64,000 bases of DNA from Crotalaria pallida. Lineage: Eukaryota; Streptophyta; Magnoliopsida; Fabales; Fabaceae. Location of the stretch: NCBI GenBank assembly GCA_037953625.1, contig CM075655.1:11798001-11862000 (forward strand). The letters are read 5' to 3'. This document shows positions 1-12,014 of the stretch, piece after piece. The notes beneath the pieces are model-generated. The model did no database searches. It was not told the DNA's origin and saw only the letters and a program-made list of their open reading frames with translations. How positions within the stretch are numbered: the first letter of the stretch is position 1; each line of letters starts with the position of its first letter. Position numbers and translations under genes: made by a program.

Positions 1-829
1 AACTATCAAAATTCGATTTTCTACCTACTGTACAGTACTTTTTTTGTAAACATTAAAATAAAAATTTTATTTTTACATATTAAGATACTACATTTTAATA
101 CGATCGTTTTCATATAAAGTTTATAATTTTTGGACTTACAGTTTGAAAGTTATGAATTTTTGAAGTCCTAAGATCATTTCCTTCAAAAATACACTTCCTA
201 AGCCTTCACATAATTTAAACTAAGAAAAATACGAAAATACACTTTATTTCAATGATAGTAAAATATACAACTTCAGAAATGTATTTTTCATTTTCAAAAT
301 AAAATATACTTGAGTCAAAAGGTCATTTAATGCATTGAAACCATACATTTATACTTAAAACTCAAAAATTCGTTTAGTATAGTAGCAGTGATAAAATTTC
401 GAAAACTCTAAAATAAAAATCAAAGCTTTACATTTTCATAATCTAGATTTCGATACGATCGTTTTGACATATCATTTGTAATTTTTCGACGTACGGTTTA
501 AAAGATATGAATTTTCGAAGTCATATTACTATATTTCCTCAAAAATCCTTTTTGTATTTTAAATATAAATATGATACCATTCAATAACCTTATAAAATAT
601 TTTTATACTACTAATATACTTCAAATGCATCATATACAATTATATATATATATATATATATACATTTTCCACGTTTATATATATACTTAACTAAAACAAT
701 TAGAAATATACAATCCAATAATAAATGATTTTCTATAATAATTTCACTAGAAAAATATTATCACATAAATAATCATACAAAATCTAATTATAATTTAAAT
801 TAAATTGGGGCAAAATTGTGGGTCTCGCA
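1..829 (-). repeat. 3' LTR (partial) of the gag-only gypsy element
   Basis: Bases 1-829 match 6139-6956 almost throughout. The main length difference is a longer AT dinucleotide run at about 638-661. On the minus strand the LTR begins TGCGAGACCC at 829 (the other copy begins TGTGAGACCC). Only the U3 side is inside the window. Confidence 0.9.
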
Positions 830-843
830 ATCCTCCCCAACTT
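830..843 (-). promoter_or_regulatory. Polypurine tract
   Basis: On the minus strand the sequence AAGTTGGGGAGGAT directly abuts the first base of the 3' LTR. This is the expected place and composition for the plus-strand primer of an LTR retrotransposon. Confidence 0.8.
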
Positions 844-2135
844 AAAGATTTCTCGTCCCCGAGAAATACAAACAAAAACAAGCAAGGAAACACACAAGGT
901 TATTCAAACATTTTCACGACTCTTCACTTGTCATTTACTTCTTTCGAGGATATATCCTTCCTTCGATGTCTTCGTTGATCACTACTCTTTTACTGGTCAG
1001 TCTTTGACGTAACGCCGCGCGGGAGTCGAATTGAGTCAAGATCAAGGGTAGGCAACAAACAATCATTGTGTCTCAAAAATTTTGTTTGACCAGATTAGAA
1101 GCATTAAAGGTAAGTGGGTATGAATTATTTATAAGGGGTTTTGGTACTTTACGTAAGGGACTTGATAAGGACAGTTTGTTTTCGAATTTGGTGCCAATCC
1201 AGAAGTAATTTCTTGTATGCATATCAAAACCATAATCACCGGCTGAGTTACTGCTTATCTTCATACTACGTATGCCATACGGGTACTTGTCACTACACTT
1301 TTCTAACATAGACTCTACTTAACCTTTTGCTCCCCAACTTTGATCAAGCTTATACCACCTATTACACAACCTTGCATCAAAGCCCACCATAAGACTATGA
1401 TTACTCCCTAACTACCCGACTTTTCACTTACTACCTTGCCTTCTTAGTACCGCTTAGGGACCGACTCTAAACCATTATTCCCAAAATTCTTAATTTTTCA
1501 CACAACCGTACCATCACCTTGTCCCTTCAGCCTCCTAAAATTCATGTGTTATGCATACAAGTGTTACTTCCTTCATAACTTTATGAGGTAGGGTTCTGTT
1601 TTAGTCACGAGAATCCAAGAAAAGAACTTTGAATTTACCGAAATTTGGCATTTGGTCGAGTATTTTGATGGAATGTATTCATCAGATTTCTGACAAAAAG
1701 GAAGTCTTTTCAATTTGAAGGGGTCGAATTATCGCAGAAATGTGAAAATCAAGGTCACAACTAGATAAAAAGGCAATTGCGTTTACAAAAATTGAAAATA
1801 ACGTAGGGTAATGCCTCGACTTGAACTCAATTCACCTCCGACAGTCTTTAAAATGACACACTTTTCCAAGAACTGATTTCCACGTTCATACCAGAATTTC
1901 TACACCTCGTACTTTAAGCACAACATTCATTGAACTCACAAAGATTTCAATATTATTGTATCATAAAAAACAAAAATAAAGAATAATCCTTCAACATAGC
2001 CAGTCAAGAAGCAAAAGTTAAATCCAACAAGAGAAGCAAACACACTAGTAGTGGATAACCCCACACCGTTTAAACAATTCATAACAACACTTAAAATAAC
2101 GAAAAACTCCTAAGGCACAAACGTAAACACTGTCA
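844..2135. other. 3' noncoding region of gag-only element
   Basis: This 1.3-kb stretch between the gag stop codon and the polypurine tract has no open frame with similarity to pol. I see only low-complexity sequence and short chance frames. It sits where pol would be in an autonomous relative. Confidence 0.6.
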
Positions 2136-3293
2136 TTACTTCTTCTGATTATAGCGGAGACCCTTCCATATCCCAGCAGGCCGATTAGAACCTAATTCGC
2201 GTCTTGGCTCTGAGCAATCTTTTGAGATGTGTCCTGGTTTGTTGCAGTTAAAGCAGTTCGGGTTTTCATAAGGGCAGTTCGGTCCATAATGGTTCTTATT
2301 GCTGCGATTGCACAAAGGAATTACTCCTCCCTGACCTTTTTCACCATTTCCATTACTACGAGCATTACCATTGCTGTTGTTGTTGCTTTGATGGTTATTG
2401 TTGTTGTTACGCTCATTTCCATGCCTATTCCGATTGCCACCGCTACGATTGTTGCCTCCGACTGAATTATTTCCTCTAGTTCTATTGTCTCTTCGTCCAC
2501 TTCCTTGTCCATAAGGGCCTTGATATCGGGCTCCACTGTTTCGGTTTCCATTTCCTGAGAGGTGCCTCACAGGACCACCACTTGTAACTTGTGCAGCTGA
2601 CTTCCCTGTTGAATCCTTCGAATTCAGACCACTTTCCACAATACTCCCTTTATTTACCAAGGTTGTGAACACATTTATCTCCAAAGGTGCCAGGGCTTGC
2701 TTAATCTCCGGCTTTAGACCATCCAAAAACTTTGCACACTTCGACCTCTCATTTTCAGCTTCTCCATAGTAAGGCATAAACCTTGCCAGATTCTCGAATT
2801 TGGCAGCATACTCCCCTACACTCATGCTACCTTGTTCCAATCTTAGGAATTCCAATTCCTTGGCTGTCTTCAGGTGCTCCGGAAAATACTTCACCAAAAG
2901 CCTATCTTTGAACCGATTCCAGGTTATTCCTCCAGCTTCTCCAGCTAACATTTGTCTCTCATTACGCCACCAGTCGGCCGCCTCTCCTACCATCATGTAC
3001 CCAGCATAGGCAACCTTTTGTTCATCTGTGCACTGCACCATTCCCCCGAATATCCTTTCCAAACTTGCGATCCAGGCCTCTGCCTCCTCCGATGCGAAAC
3101 CTCCAGTGAATTCCTTTGGATTCCTACGACAAAACTCGTCGAGTCCTCTGATTCCTTGCCCACCAGCGTTCACATTCTGATTCTGCTGAAGTTGTTGATG
3201 CATAAGGTTCATGTTGTCCCTTACTCCTGCTAAGACCGCAACTGTCTGAGCCAAAACAGCAGCTGGTTCCTCATTCCCTTGTCGACGTGCCAT
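2136..3293 (-). CDS. gag: Ty3/gypsy Gag polyprotein
   Basis: Gag forms the virus-like particle and packages element RNA. The frame is intact for about 385 codons from the preferred ATG at 3293 (MARRQGNEEP). An upstream in-frame ATG at 3359 adds 22 residues, but the MARRQ start is the usual style of this family. The N-terminal third has the retrotransposon gag domain, with a PKEFTG motif, an EAWIASLERIF helix, WWRNER, and a segment around KYFPEHLKTAKELEFLRLEQG. Next come a low-complexity Asn/Gly/Arg-rich stretch and one CCHC zinc knuckle, CFNCNKPGHISKDC, near the C terminus. No protease motif follows. An uninterrupted gag in an element that has lost pol suggests Gag was kept under selection, or that the element is young. 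Confidence 0.9.
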   Translation of the reverse strand: MARRQGNEEPAAVLAQTVAVLAGVRDNMNLMHQQLQQNQNVNAGGQGIRGLDEFCRRNPKEFTGGFASEEAEAWIASLERIFGGMVQCTDEQKVAYAGYMMVGEAADWWRNERQMLAGEAGGITWNRFKDRLLVKYFPEHLKTAKELEFLRLEQGSMSVGEYAAKFENLARFMPYYGEAENERSKCAKFLDGLKPEIKQALAPLEINVFTTLVNKGSIVESGLNSKDSTGKSAAQVTSGGPVRHLSGNGNRNSGARYQGPYGQGSGRRDNRTRGNNSVGGNNRSGGNRNRHGNERNNNNNHQSNNNSNGNARSNGNGEKGQGGVIPLCNRSNKNHYGPNCPYENPNCFNCNKPGHISKDCSEPRRELGSNRPAGIWKGLRYNQKK

Positions 3294-3464
3294 CTTGCTT
3301 CTGTTACATACGTAGGATTGGAGTCTTAGACCAAGTAAAGGGTCGTACGAGGTAAGCATATTAGGCTATGCTCGAGCTGAAAGGGTAACTATATATAACT
3401 ACCAAACAGAGTCACACAATGAAAGGATATAAGGCTATGCTTAAGGCCACTAAGGACAACCATC

Positions 3465-3476
3465 GCTCTGATACCA
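3465..3476 (-). promoter_or_regulatory. Primer-binding site, initiator tRNA-Met type
   Basis: On the minus strand TGGTATCAGAGC lies five bases inside the 5' LTR. It is the standard plant retrotransposon site complementary to the 3' end of initiator tRNA-Met. Confidence 0.9.
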
Positions 3477-3481
3477 CTAAA

Positions 3482-6400
3482 TGTAACACCCCAATTTGGA
3501 CTTAGAATTTTCACTAAAAATTTGCGCCATTTTTTTTATAACATTATCAAAATCAATTCAGTTTAATTCTTTTACAAAAAGGTTTTCATAAATCCAATTT
3601 GATTCGTTTGGTTTAAAAAAATTTTTTGGTACTTAGACTCGCGTCATAAAATTCTATTTCCAAAAAGAGATGTCACTAACACTTTTCCAAAAAGATCCTT
3701 TTCGTAATGCCAAAATTATTCGATGGTTAACTTGCGGAAAACATTTAATTATTTAATGAACTTGATACATAACTAAAAAGAACTTCTTTTATTTCATTTA
3801 AATAATCCATGTTACAACTGGGGTTACATTCGGGATAGAGTAATCATGTCCTACCCATCCAAAGATGGAATACAAAACAAGACTATCCTAGACTACTAGT
3901 CTTCATCATTTCCTCCACCGCAACTGTCTGGAATATTCTTTGATTGCTGCTTCTGCTTCCTCCTCATATGTACGTCGTCTCGCGATCCTCTTTCGACTTG
4001 AGCAACTGCTACTCGAGGTAGTACCTGATCTGCCATCTGTGAAGATTGTTCCCCAATGTCCACAGGAAAGGGAAATAGAGAGAGTAAGCACTTCCGAACG
4101 ATATGATCGTCGACGGCGCGGGCTTACCATAGGGGAATATTAAGACCATACAAACATATCATAAAACAATATATACATCATTATTACCAATCCCTTATAA
4201 ACAACTTCAGCTAAATACCATAGGGTCCTTCCCACCAAAAGGATAATCTTCATGAAACCATATCCATTATATTTAATTATCTTTAGGCTCTAAGTTTCAT
4301 TATCATAACCACCGGAAATTCAAGAGGGGGGTACCACCACCGAGGCTCAAGGGTTTGGTAGCACACACGTTACATCTCCTCCATCATTCCAACCACATCC
4401 TAGTTCGGAAAGCAGATGGGACGCACAGGAACCCTAACCATGCTGGCATCGATGTCGAAGGGTACGCACCAAAAATTATCCAACAACCGAAGTAAAATCA
4501 TTTCATCAATACAGTTTCCAAAATACAGCGACATCTAGCCCCATTCGGGTTCCCTCTCACCATCCAAGACTTGCTCAAGGGGGCGACAACGCTATCTCTA
4601 GTTGATCGTGCAGTTCCTCGCTACGACATTGCCTACTACCGAAAGACAAGTCCTTGTAGTCTTGTCCCGCCTAGAGAAGCACTCGATGCTTCTTGACGTT
4701 CACCGTCCTTGCCCTCCCCTATCGCAATCACCACTTGAAAGTACACCGGCCTCCAAGTATTCGGTATCTTTCCTCTCCACTACTTCACTCTCAACGCGTA
4801 GGTTTTGGAGAGGGGTTCCTAAGTCTTTTAAGTCTTCTAAGTCTGTCATTAATCCTAGTTTTAGTCGACCCATTCTAAGACTTGCTTCTAACGGGCCTCG
4901 ACCTCTAAGGGAAACATCAAACAACCTTCTACAGTACAGTGGATTCCACAGGACTTAGACCACGACACAGTCATCCACGTGGCCAGTCACTTAAAGGGGA
5001 TATTTAGCAAAGTTATTTTGTGCCGCTTGCACCATCACTGTACACTACTATCGCTTCCGCAATTCCACATTATTCTTTAACCATTCTTATATTTTCATAA
5101 TAGTATTTCCAAAATATGCCAAATCCTTCTCATGGAACGACCGGTCGAAAAACACAAAGAACTCTTTTCATAGGAACCATCGAACATTAATTATCTTTCC
5201 ATAAGATGAACCATTATTTCCAAAATATGATATACAATTCAAAAATATACAACATGGCATAATCAATTATCAACCGACATACAATAAATATCAAGGAATC
5301 GTGTTTTTCGTATAAACGGCGGGATACACACTCAATTGCCTTTTTACTACTCGACCGATAGATTCCTAGTTCCGACCTTTGAGATGAAACGGAACGGCCT
5401 AATATTACCCTACATTCCACTATGTCTTAAGAAGGCTTCTCTCTCACCTGAGCTCCACGCTTACTCTGTTTTCAACCTTTGCGTTCACAGCTCTAGCAGC
5501 TCGTTCACTTTTAATTCCTTTTATTTCTCTACTCCTTAAGCTTAAGAAAACTTCAAGTGACAAAGCAATTCCTCCCTCCTTCCTAAGCCAATTCGTCCCT
5601 CTCTCTCTATTCTTTCTTAGAATTTTATTTTTTTTCTCTTGTAAAACTATCAAGGATTGTGTGTGAAAAATGTGGGAACTAAGGCCATCTATTTATAGGT
5701 GTTGAAGATGCATTTTCCCTCAATTTTCAGAGGTGAAATTCGGCCCCCCTTACTCACCATGAGTCAGCAAAATTATTCATGCACATTGGAACACACTTTG
5801 CATTAATTGGGATTTTGTTGATTCCTACATTCTTTTTAATTCATGGTTTATTCTCACAAACTTCAGAATTATTCTCCTCTCTCCCTACCCTATTTTGGAC
5901 GGCACACATATATTAAAATAGGAGAGAAAATTTTTCATTGGTTCCTTTTGGAGGTGCCTTCACTATTAACCAATCATATTAAACTATCATTTCAAATAAA
6001 TCAGAAAACAATTAAGAAAATATTTAAATATGGAATGTGCAGACAAATATTACTAAGATAAATATTTAAATATACCAATAAAAATATTTTATAGTCCATT
6101 AAATTATTTTATGCCCCAAAATAATTTTTCTTAATTAAAACTATCAAAATTCGATTTTCTACCTACTGTACAGTACTTTTTTCGTAAACATTAAAATAAA
6201 AATTTTATTTTTACATATTAAGATACTACATTTTAATACGATCGTTTTCATATAAAGTTTATAATTTTTGGACTTACGGTTTGAAAGTTATGAATTTTTG
6301 AAGTCCTAAGATCATTTCCTTCAAAAATACACTTCCTAAGCCTTCAAATAATTTAAACTAAGAAAAATACGAAAATACACTTTATTTCAATGATAGTACA

Positions 6401-6956
6401 ATATACAACTTCAGAAATGTATTTTTCATTTTCAAAATAAAATATCCTTGAGTCAAAAGGTCATTAATGCATTGAAACCATACATTTATACTTAAAACTC
6501 AAAAATTCGTTTAGTATTGTAGCAGTGATAAAATTTCGAAAACTCTAAAATAAAAATCAAAGCTTTACATTTTCATAATCTAGATTTCGATACGATCTTT
6601 TTGACATATCATTTGTAATTTTTCGACGTACGGTTTAAAAGATATGAATTTTCGAAGTCATATTACTATATTTCCTCAAAAATCATTTTTGTATTTTAAA
6701 TATAAATATGATACCATTCAATAACCTTATAAAATATTTTTATACTACTAATATACTTCAAATTCATCATATACAATTATATATATACACATTTTCCACG
6801 TTTATATATATACTTAACTCAAACAATTAGAAATATATAATCCAATAATAAATGATTTTCTATAATAATTTCACTAGAAAAATATTATCACATAAATAAT
6901 CATACAAAATCTAATTATAATTTAAATTAAATTGGGGCAAAATTGTGGGTCTCACA
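3482..6956 (-). repeat. 5' LTR (3475 bp) of the gag-only gypsy element
   Basis: The LTR begins TGTGAGACCC at 6956 and ends GGGGTGTTACA at 3482 on the minus strand, giving TG...CA ends. It is complete and unusually long. Its U3 end matches bases 1-829. Parts of it, such as the segment near 4690-4790, match the solo LTR at 20744-32048 (near 22035-22140), so both come from the same gypsy clade. No gene lies inside it. Confidence 0.88.
5689..5698 (-). promoter_or_regulatory. Probable TATA box of the LTR promoter
   Basis: CTATAAATAG on the minus strand is a strong TATA box. Transcription would start about 30 bp downstream, near 5660, dividing the LTR into about 1.3 kb of U3 and 2.2 kb of R plus U5. 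The start site is inferred. Confidence 0.55.
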
Positions 6957-7912
6957 AGTTGCACACTATTTGGCATGTACAAACAACAACAAGCATACTC
7001 TAATCTTCTCCTCTCAAGTGCTAATCACTCAAACTCAACTTAGCTCTCATATTGTTATTTTCTCTTAGGTTGAGTTTTTGATCTCAATTAGTATTGAGCT
7101 GTGCTTAATTTGTGCAAATTCATTCTGAAATTTGCTTGTATAAACTTATATTGCTTGTTGCCATCAAGCCTTGGAAGGAGTCCAAGCTAATCCAAGTGGG
7201 TCTTGGATTACTGAAGACTTGAGAGTTCTCAAGCAAAAGACTAAGAAGGTTTCTTAGCTTGGTGAGGCTCTTGAAAGGATTCAAGGAGCTTAAGAAGTGT
7301 TTCTTCATCACCAAAATCAAATTGGGGTAGAAAATCAAGAGTTTGGTACACTCTTGAAGGGGTTAGGTTGAGTGAGGCATCTCAATTAATTCCTTGTAAT
7401 TTTCCAACGATTTGATTAGTGCACAATCTCCTAAGTGATTAGGAGGACTGAATGTAGCTCATTTAGGAGTGAACCAGGATAAAATTTGGTTGTGTTGTGT
7501 TCTCTTGCTTTATCTTTATATTGCTCAAACAAAACCTATATTTCCATAGAAAACGATTTAATTGAATTGGGTAGTAATTAAGTTGTATTTAAGTGTTTAA
7601 TCATTGTTCTTAATTCCTACTTCTTCCGCTATTCTCTGCCTGATTTTATTATTGTGATTAAGGTGAACAAACTGAATTTTCAGATCTATTATTTTTGCCT
7701 ATCTGCACGAAATACTCGAGTAGTTCTTTTGAGACTCGAGTAGTTCTTCCCAGAATACTCGAGTGATACTCGAGTAGTTCGTGATTTTTCTAGAAAATTC
7801 AGTCTTGCTTGTTCATTCTTTCTAAATTCCATCCGAATTATTTGGTATTTTTGCTTCAAATTACTATTCACCCCCTCTAGTAATTGCTAAGCCCACTTGT
7901 TGGTTTCCAACA
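6957..7912 (+). repeat. 5' LTR remnant of copia-A
   Basis: This is the 3' part of an LTR ending ...TTGGTTTCCAACA, two bases before the PBS. It matches the reverse complement of the copia-B LTRs from about their middle onwards. The upstream part was displaced to the left by the gypsy insertion ending at 6956. Four ACTCGAGT palindromes lie at 7713-7776. Confidence 0.85.
7713..7776. repeat. ACTCGAGT palindrome cluster in copia-A LTR
   Basis: Four copies of the self-complementary octamer ACTCGAGT (near 7713, 7734, 7755 and 7767) are separated by short T-rich or TAGTTC-containing spacers. They are in the terminal part of the LTR, the same relative place as the cluster at 44013-44085 in copia-B. 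Confidence 0.85.
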
Positions 7913-7914
7913 AG

Positions 7915-7926
7915 TGGTATCAGAGC
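7915..7926 (+). promoter_or_regulatory. Primer-binding site of copia-A, initiator tRNA-Met type
   Basis: TGGTATCAGAGC starts two bases after the LTR terminus CCAACA. Confidence 0.92.
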
Positions 7927-7986
7927 TCGGTCGAAAGGTCGAGTGTAAAAACTGTTTCGAAAAAGATCCTTTAATTTGGAAACTAA

Positions 7987-9777
7987 ATGGGCTCTAGCAA
8001 TAACTTTGGTAGAGAAGGAGCTTCAATAAACCGTCCTCCACTATTCAATGGTGAAGGATATGTGTATTGGAAAACACGCATGAAAGTCTTTATTGAAGCA
8101 ATTGATATAGATATTTGGGATGCAATTGAAAATAGTCCTTTCATTCCCAAAAAGAAAATTAATGAATAAATTGTTGAAATTCCAAGGAGTAGTTGGAATG
8201 ATGATGAAAAGAAGAAAGTTTCATTTGATTTAAAAGCCAAAAACATCATCTTTTCGGCTCTATCCCATGATGAATTTTATAGAGTTTCCCAATGTAAATC
8301 GGCAAAAGAAATGTGGGATACTTTGCAAGTCACACATGAGGGAACAAGTGAAGTAAGAGATGCAAGACTAAATTCTTTAACTCATGAATATGAATTATTT
8401 CACAAGTTGCCAAATGAAACCTTTAGTGACTTGCAAAAACGATTCTCACACATAGTTAATTATTTGATTTCTTTGGGAAAAGTGTTTCGCAATGGTGAAA
8501 CTACTAACAAAATTTTAAGATGCCTTGATAGGAGTTAGCAACCCAAGGTAACCGCCATCAAGGAATCAAAGGATATAAAGAGCATGGACTTAGACACTTT
8601 GTTTGGAAAACTCCAAGAGCATGGGATGGAACTTACAAGACTTGGGATGCATGAGGAATCAGACAAGAAGAAAAAGAGCATAGCACTCAAGGCTTCAACC
8701 AAAGTTACAAAAGAAGTTGAAGAATGCTCTAAAAGTGAAGACTCCGATGGTGAACCCAATCAAGAAGAATTTGGCATGTTTTTGAAAAGATTCAACAAAT
8801 TCTTCAAAGGGAAGAAAGGTGGTTTCCCCTCAAAAGTCAAGAGATCCAAAGACCCCAAACAAAGAAATAAAAGTATCAATGATGGAGTCAAATGTCATGA
8901 ATGTGGTGGCATTGGTCACACTAAAATGGTATGTGCCACATTATTAAAAAGGAATGACAAGAAGAATCAAGAAGCCAAGGGCAAGAGAGCCTACATTGTT
9001 TGGGACGCACCGGAGAAGGATAATGAATCCTCTTCAAGTAGTTCGGATGATAAAGAAGCTAACTTATGTCTCATGGCTAAGAACAAAGATAAGGCCTCAT
9101 CAAGTGTTAGAACGGAGGATACTAAAAGTGATGATGAGGTAACCTCAAACTCTTCTTCTTCTTCTTCTTCTTCTTCTTCTTCTTTAAACTCCATTTCTTT
9201 TGATGATTTGCAAGAAGCCTATAACGAAATGCTAATACAATTTAGGAGGCTTGCTAAAGTTAATAAGGAAAAAGGGAAGAAAATTTTGGAGTATCAACAA
9301 CAAGTTGTTGAAATGGAAAAGTCTCTAAATGAGTTGAAACTTCAAAATGAATCTCTTGAACTTATTAATTCTAGTGATAAATGCAATTGTGCAAATAATG
9401 AAGAGATAAATTGTGAGAAATGTGTTGAACTTCAAATGGAAGTAGAAGATTTGAAACATAAACTCAACACTTTTTCCAATAGTGATACTAATCTAAATCG
9501 GTTACTTTCTCAAAGAAATAATTCAAATAAAACCGGTTTAGGATATGTTCATAAAAAGAACAAAAAGTATAAGGTGGTTAGCTCATTTTCTAAAAAGAAT
9601 TTATCAAAGAAACCAAATTGTACTTATTGTGGAAAATATGGACATATTAACATTGAGTGCCACATCAAGAAGGTTGAAATGAAAAGGGGCACTTATATGT
9701 GGATTAAGAAGGGAGAAGTTCCAAATGCTAACCCAAAGGGACCCAACATAATTTGGGTACCCAAATTGAGCAAGTGA
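7987..9777 (+). pseudogene. gag: copia-A Gag (two nonsense codons)
   Basis: The start ATG at 7987 (MGSSNNFGREGAS) is shared with copia-B. The first half is a copia-type gag polypeptide (UBN2-like; motifs YVYWKTRM, MWDTLQVTHEG, EYELFHKLPNE). Then follow a CCHC knuckle CHECGGIGHTKMVC, a Ser-rich stretch encoded by a TCT run near 9150-9185, a Glu/Lys-rich probable coiled coil, and a second knuckle CTYCGKYGHINIEC. Codon 61 (TAA, 8167) and codon 184 (TAG, 8536) are nonsense; copia-B has Asp/Glu-coding and Trp codons there. The terminal TGA at 9775 is also present in copia-B and so looks original rather than decay. Confidence 0.9.
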
Positions 9778-9790
9778 TCTTGGTTTGTAG

Positions 9791-12014
9791 GTGTGCCTTC
9801 GAACAAGGAAAGAATTGTGGTATCTAGATAGTGGATGTTCAAGGCACATGACGGGAGATAAGAGACATTTCATAGAGCTTACTCCAAAAGAGAAGGGTTA
9901 TGTCACTTATGGAGACAACAACAAAGGCAAAATTCTTGGTATAGGTAAAATTGGTAATTCTTCCAACTTGATTATTGATAACGTATTATATGTTCAAGGA
10001 TTAGAACATAATCTTTTGAGCATAAGTCAATTATGCGATATAGGTAATCATGTTTTATTTACCTCTACTCATTGTCTCATTAAAAGTGACAAAGATGAAT
10101 CTATCAAATTTGTTGGAAAAAGGTCAAATAATACTTACTTGGTTGATTTAAACAAAGTCACTGCTTTGGTCTCTACTTGTCTAGTGAGCAAAGAAAACGA
10201 CACTTGGTTATGGCATCGTAGGACCGCTCACATAAATGTAAATCAATTAAAGAAAGTGAAATCTAAAGACTTAGTAGTTGGTTTACCAAAGCTTGATTTC
10301 ACAATTGAAAATGTTTGCACACCTTGTAAAAAGTGCAAACAAACCAAAAACTCCTTTGGATCAAAAACGGTGATGTCCACAACAAGGCCATTAGAAATGC
10401 TTCATATGGACTTGTTTGGACCTTCTCAAGTAAAAAGCTTTGGTGGCAACTATTATGCCTTAGTGATTGTGGATGACTTTTCTAGATTTACATGGACTCT
10501 ATTTTTAACAACAAAAGGTGAGACCTACAAATCTTTTAAACATCATGTCAAACTTGTCCAAAACCAAGTTAGCCAAAAAGTAATTATTATTCGAACCGAC
10601 CATGGTGATGAATTTGAAAACCACAAATTTGATAAATTTTGTGCTAAAAATGGCATTGAGCACCAATTCTCCGCACCAAGAACTCCAGAACAAAATGGAG
10701 TAGTAGAGTGGAAAAATAGGGTGCTTGAGGAACTTTCTAGAATCATGCTTAATGATTCTCAAGTACCTCAATATTTTGGGCCGATGCCGTTAATACGGCT
10801 TGTTATGTTTTAAATCGAATTTTAATTAGGCCCACTTTTAATAAAACCCCCTATGAACTTTACAAAGGAAGAAAGCCAAATGTTTCACATTTTCATGTCT
10901 TCGGATGCAAAGTTTTTGTTTTAAACAATGGAAAAGAAAGTCTTGGAAAATTTGATTGCAAATCCGATGAAGACATATTTTTAGGCTACTCTTCTCATAG
11001 TAAAACTTATAGAATTTTCAATAAAAGAACTTTAACAATTGAAGAATCTATTCATGTTGTTTTTAATGAGTCTTCGAAAGAAGATAGTGTTTTATGTGAT
11101 GCTAGTGAGGATGGCATTGATTTTTCAAATGAAGAAAAAGAGAGAGAGAAATCAAAAGTTGATGAAGGAGAAGTTAGAGAAGAACTTCCTCCGGCTTGGA
11201 AATCGGTAAAAGCTCATCCTATTGACGATGTCATAGGAGATATGTCAAAGGGAGTTTTAACTCTTAGGTCTATTCAAAACATTTGTAACTTTGTTTCATT
11301 TGTTTCTCAAATCTAACCCGATTCAATTAAAAAGGCGATTGAGGATGAACATTGAGTTCTTGCAATGCAAGAAGAATTAAACCAATTCACTCGAAATGAT
11401 GTTTGGGATTTAGTCCCAAGACCCAATGATCATACCATAATCGGCACAAAATGGATTTTTAGAAATAAACTTGATGAATCCGGTTTGATTATAAGAAACA
11501 AAGTGAGACTAGTGGCTCAAGGGTACAACCAAGAAGAAGACATCAATTATGATGAAACTTTTGCTCCGGTTGCACGCCTTGAGGCAATACGAATTCTACT
11601 TGCCTTTGCATCAATTATGAAATTCACTCTATACCAAATGGATGTCAAAAGTGCTTTCTTAAATGGTTTTATAAATGAAGAGGTATATGTTAAGCAACCT
11701 CCCGGGTTTGAAAGTCATAAATTTTCAAATCATGTTTATAAACTCAAAAAGGCTCTTTATGGATTGAAACAAGCTCCTAGAGCTTGGTATGATCGATTGA
11801 GTTCATTTTTATTAGAAAATAATAATTTTCAAAGAGGAAAGGTTGATAATACTCTTTTCATTTATAAAACTAAAGATGACATTTTGTTAGTGCAAATATA
11901 TGTTAATGATATTATTTTTGGTGCTACTAACGTGTCTCTTTGTAGAAAGTTTTCAAATTTGATGCAAAAGGAATTTGAAATGTCAATGATGGGAGAGCTC
12001 AAGTTCTTCCTAGG
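9791..12014 (+). pseudogene. pol: copia-A Pol, protease to reverse transcriptase (frameshift and stops)
   Basis: The frame opens after TTTGTAG at 9784-9790 without an ATG and is +1 relative to gag. Protease is shown by WYLDSGCSRHMTG. GAG-pre-integrase (WLWHRRTAHINVNQL) with the integrase zinc binder (CTPCKKCKQTK) follows. The integrase core has MDLFGP, IIRTDHGDEF and EQNGVVEW; the last catalytic Glu is present, but the next Arg of copia-B is Trp here. A single T missing near 10780 shifts the frame. Stops lie at 11314 (TAA) and 11353 (TGA, Trp in copia-B). RT motifs such as YQMDVKSAFLNG and LYGLKQAPRAWYDRL are present; YVND replaces the catalytic YVDD. The sequence stops at 12014 where a LINE is inserted. 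Confidence 0.9.

Larger units (their letters stand above)
1..6956 (-). mobile_element. Gag-only Ty3/gypsy LTR retrotransposon (TR-GAG type), left end outside window
   Basis: The element lies on the minus strand. From right to left it has a 3475-bp 5' LTR (3482-6956), a tRNA-iMet-type primer-binding site, one gag gene, about 1.3 kb of noncoding DNA, a polypurine tract and a 3' LTR cut by the window edge (1-829). The internal region is only about 2.65 kb and contains no protease, RT, RNase H or integrase. It must therefore be non-autonomous, with enzymes supplied by a related gypsy element; the gag type suggests a chromovirus/Tekay-like partner (inference). It is inserted in the 5' LTR of the copia element that continues at 6957; the left copy of the TSD is off the window. 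The overlapping part of the two LTRs differs at roughly 14 sites in 820 by eye. Confidence 0.88.

Noticed and set aside
638..661. AT dinucleotide run as a possible regulatory element
   Set aside because: Simple microsatellite; it is shorter in the other LTR copy.
2229..3233. Several + strand frames opposite gag
   Set aside because: Shadows of the minus-strand gag; that gene explains the openness of the other frames.
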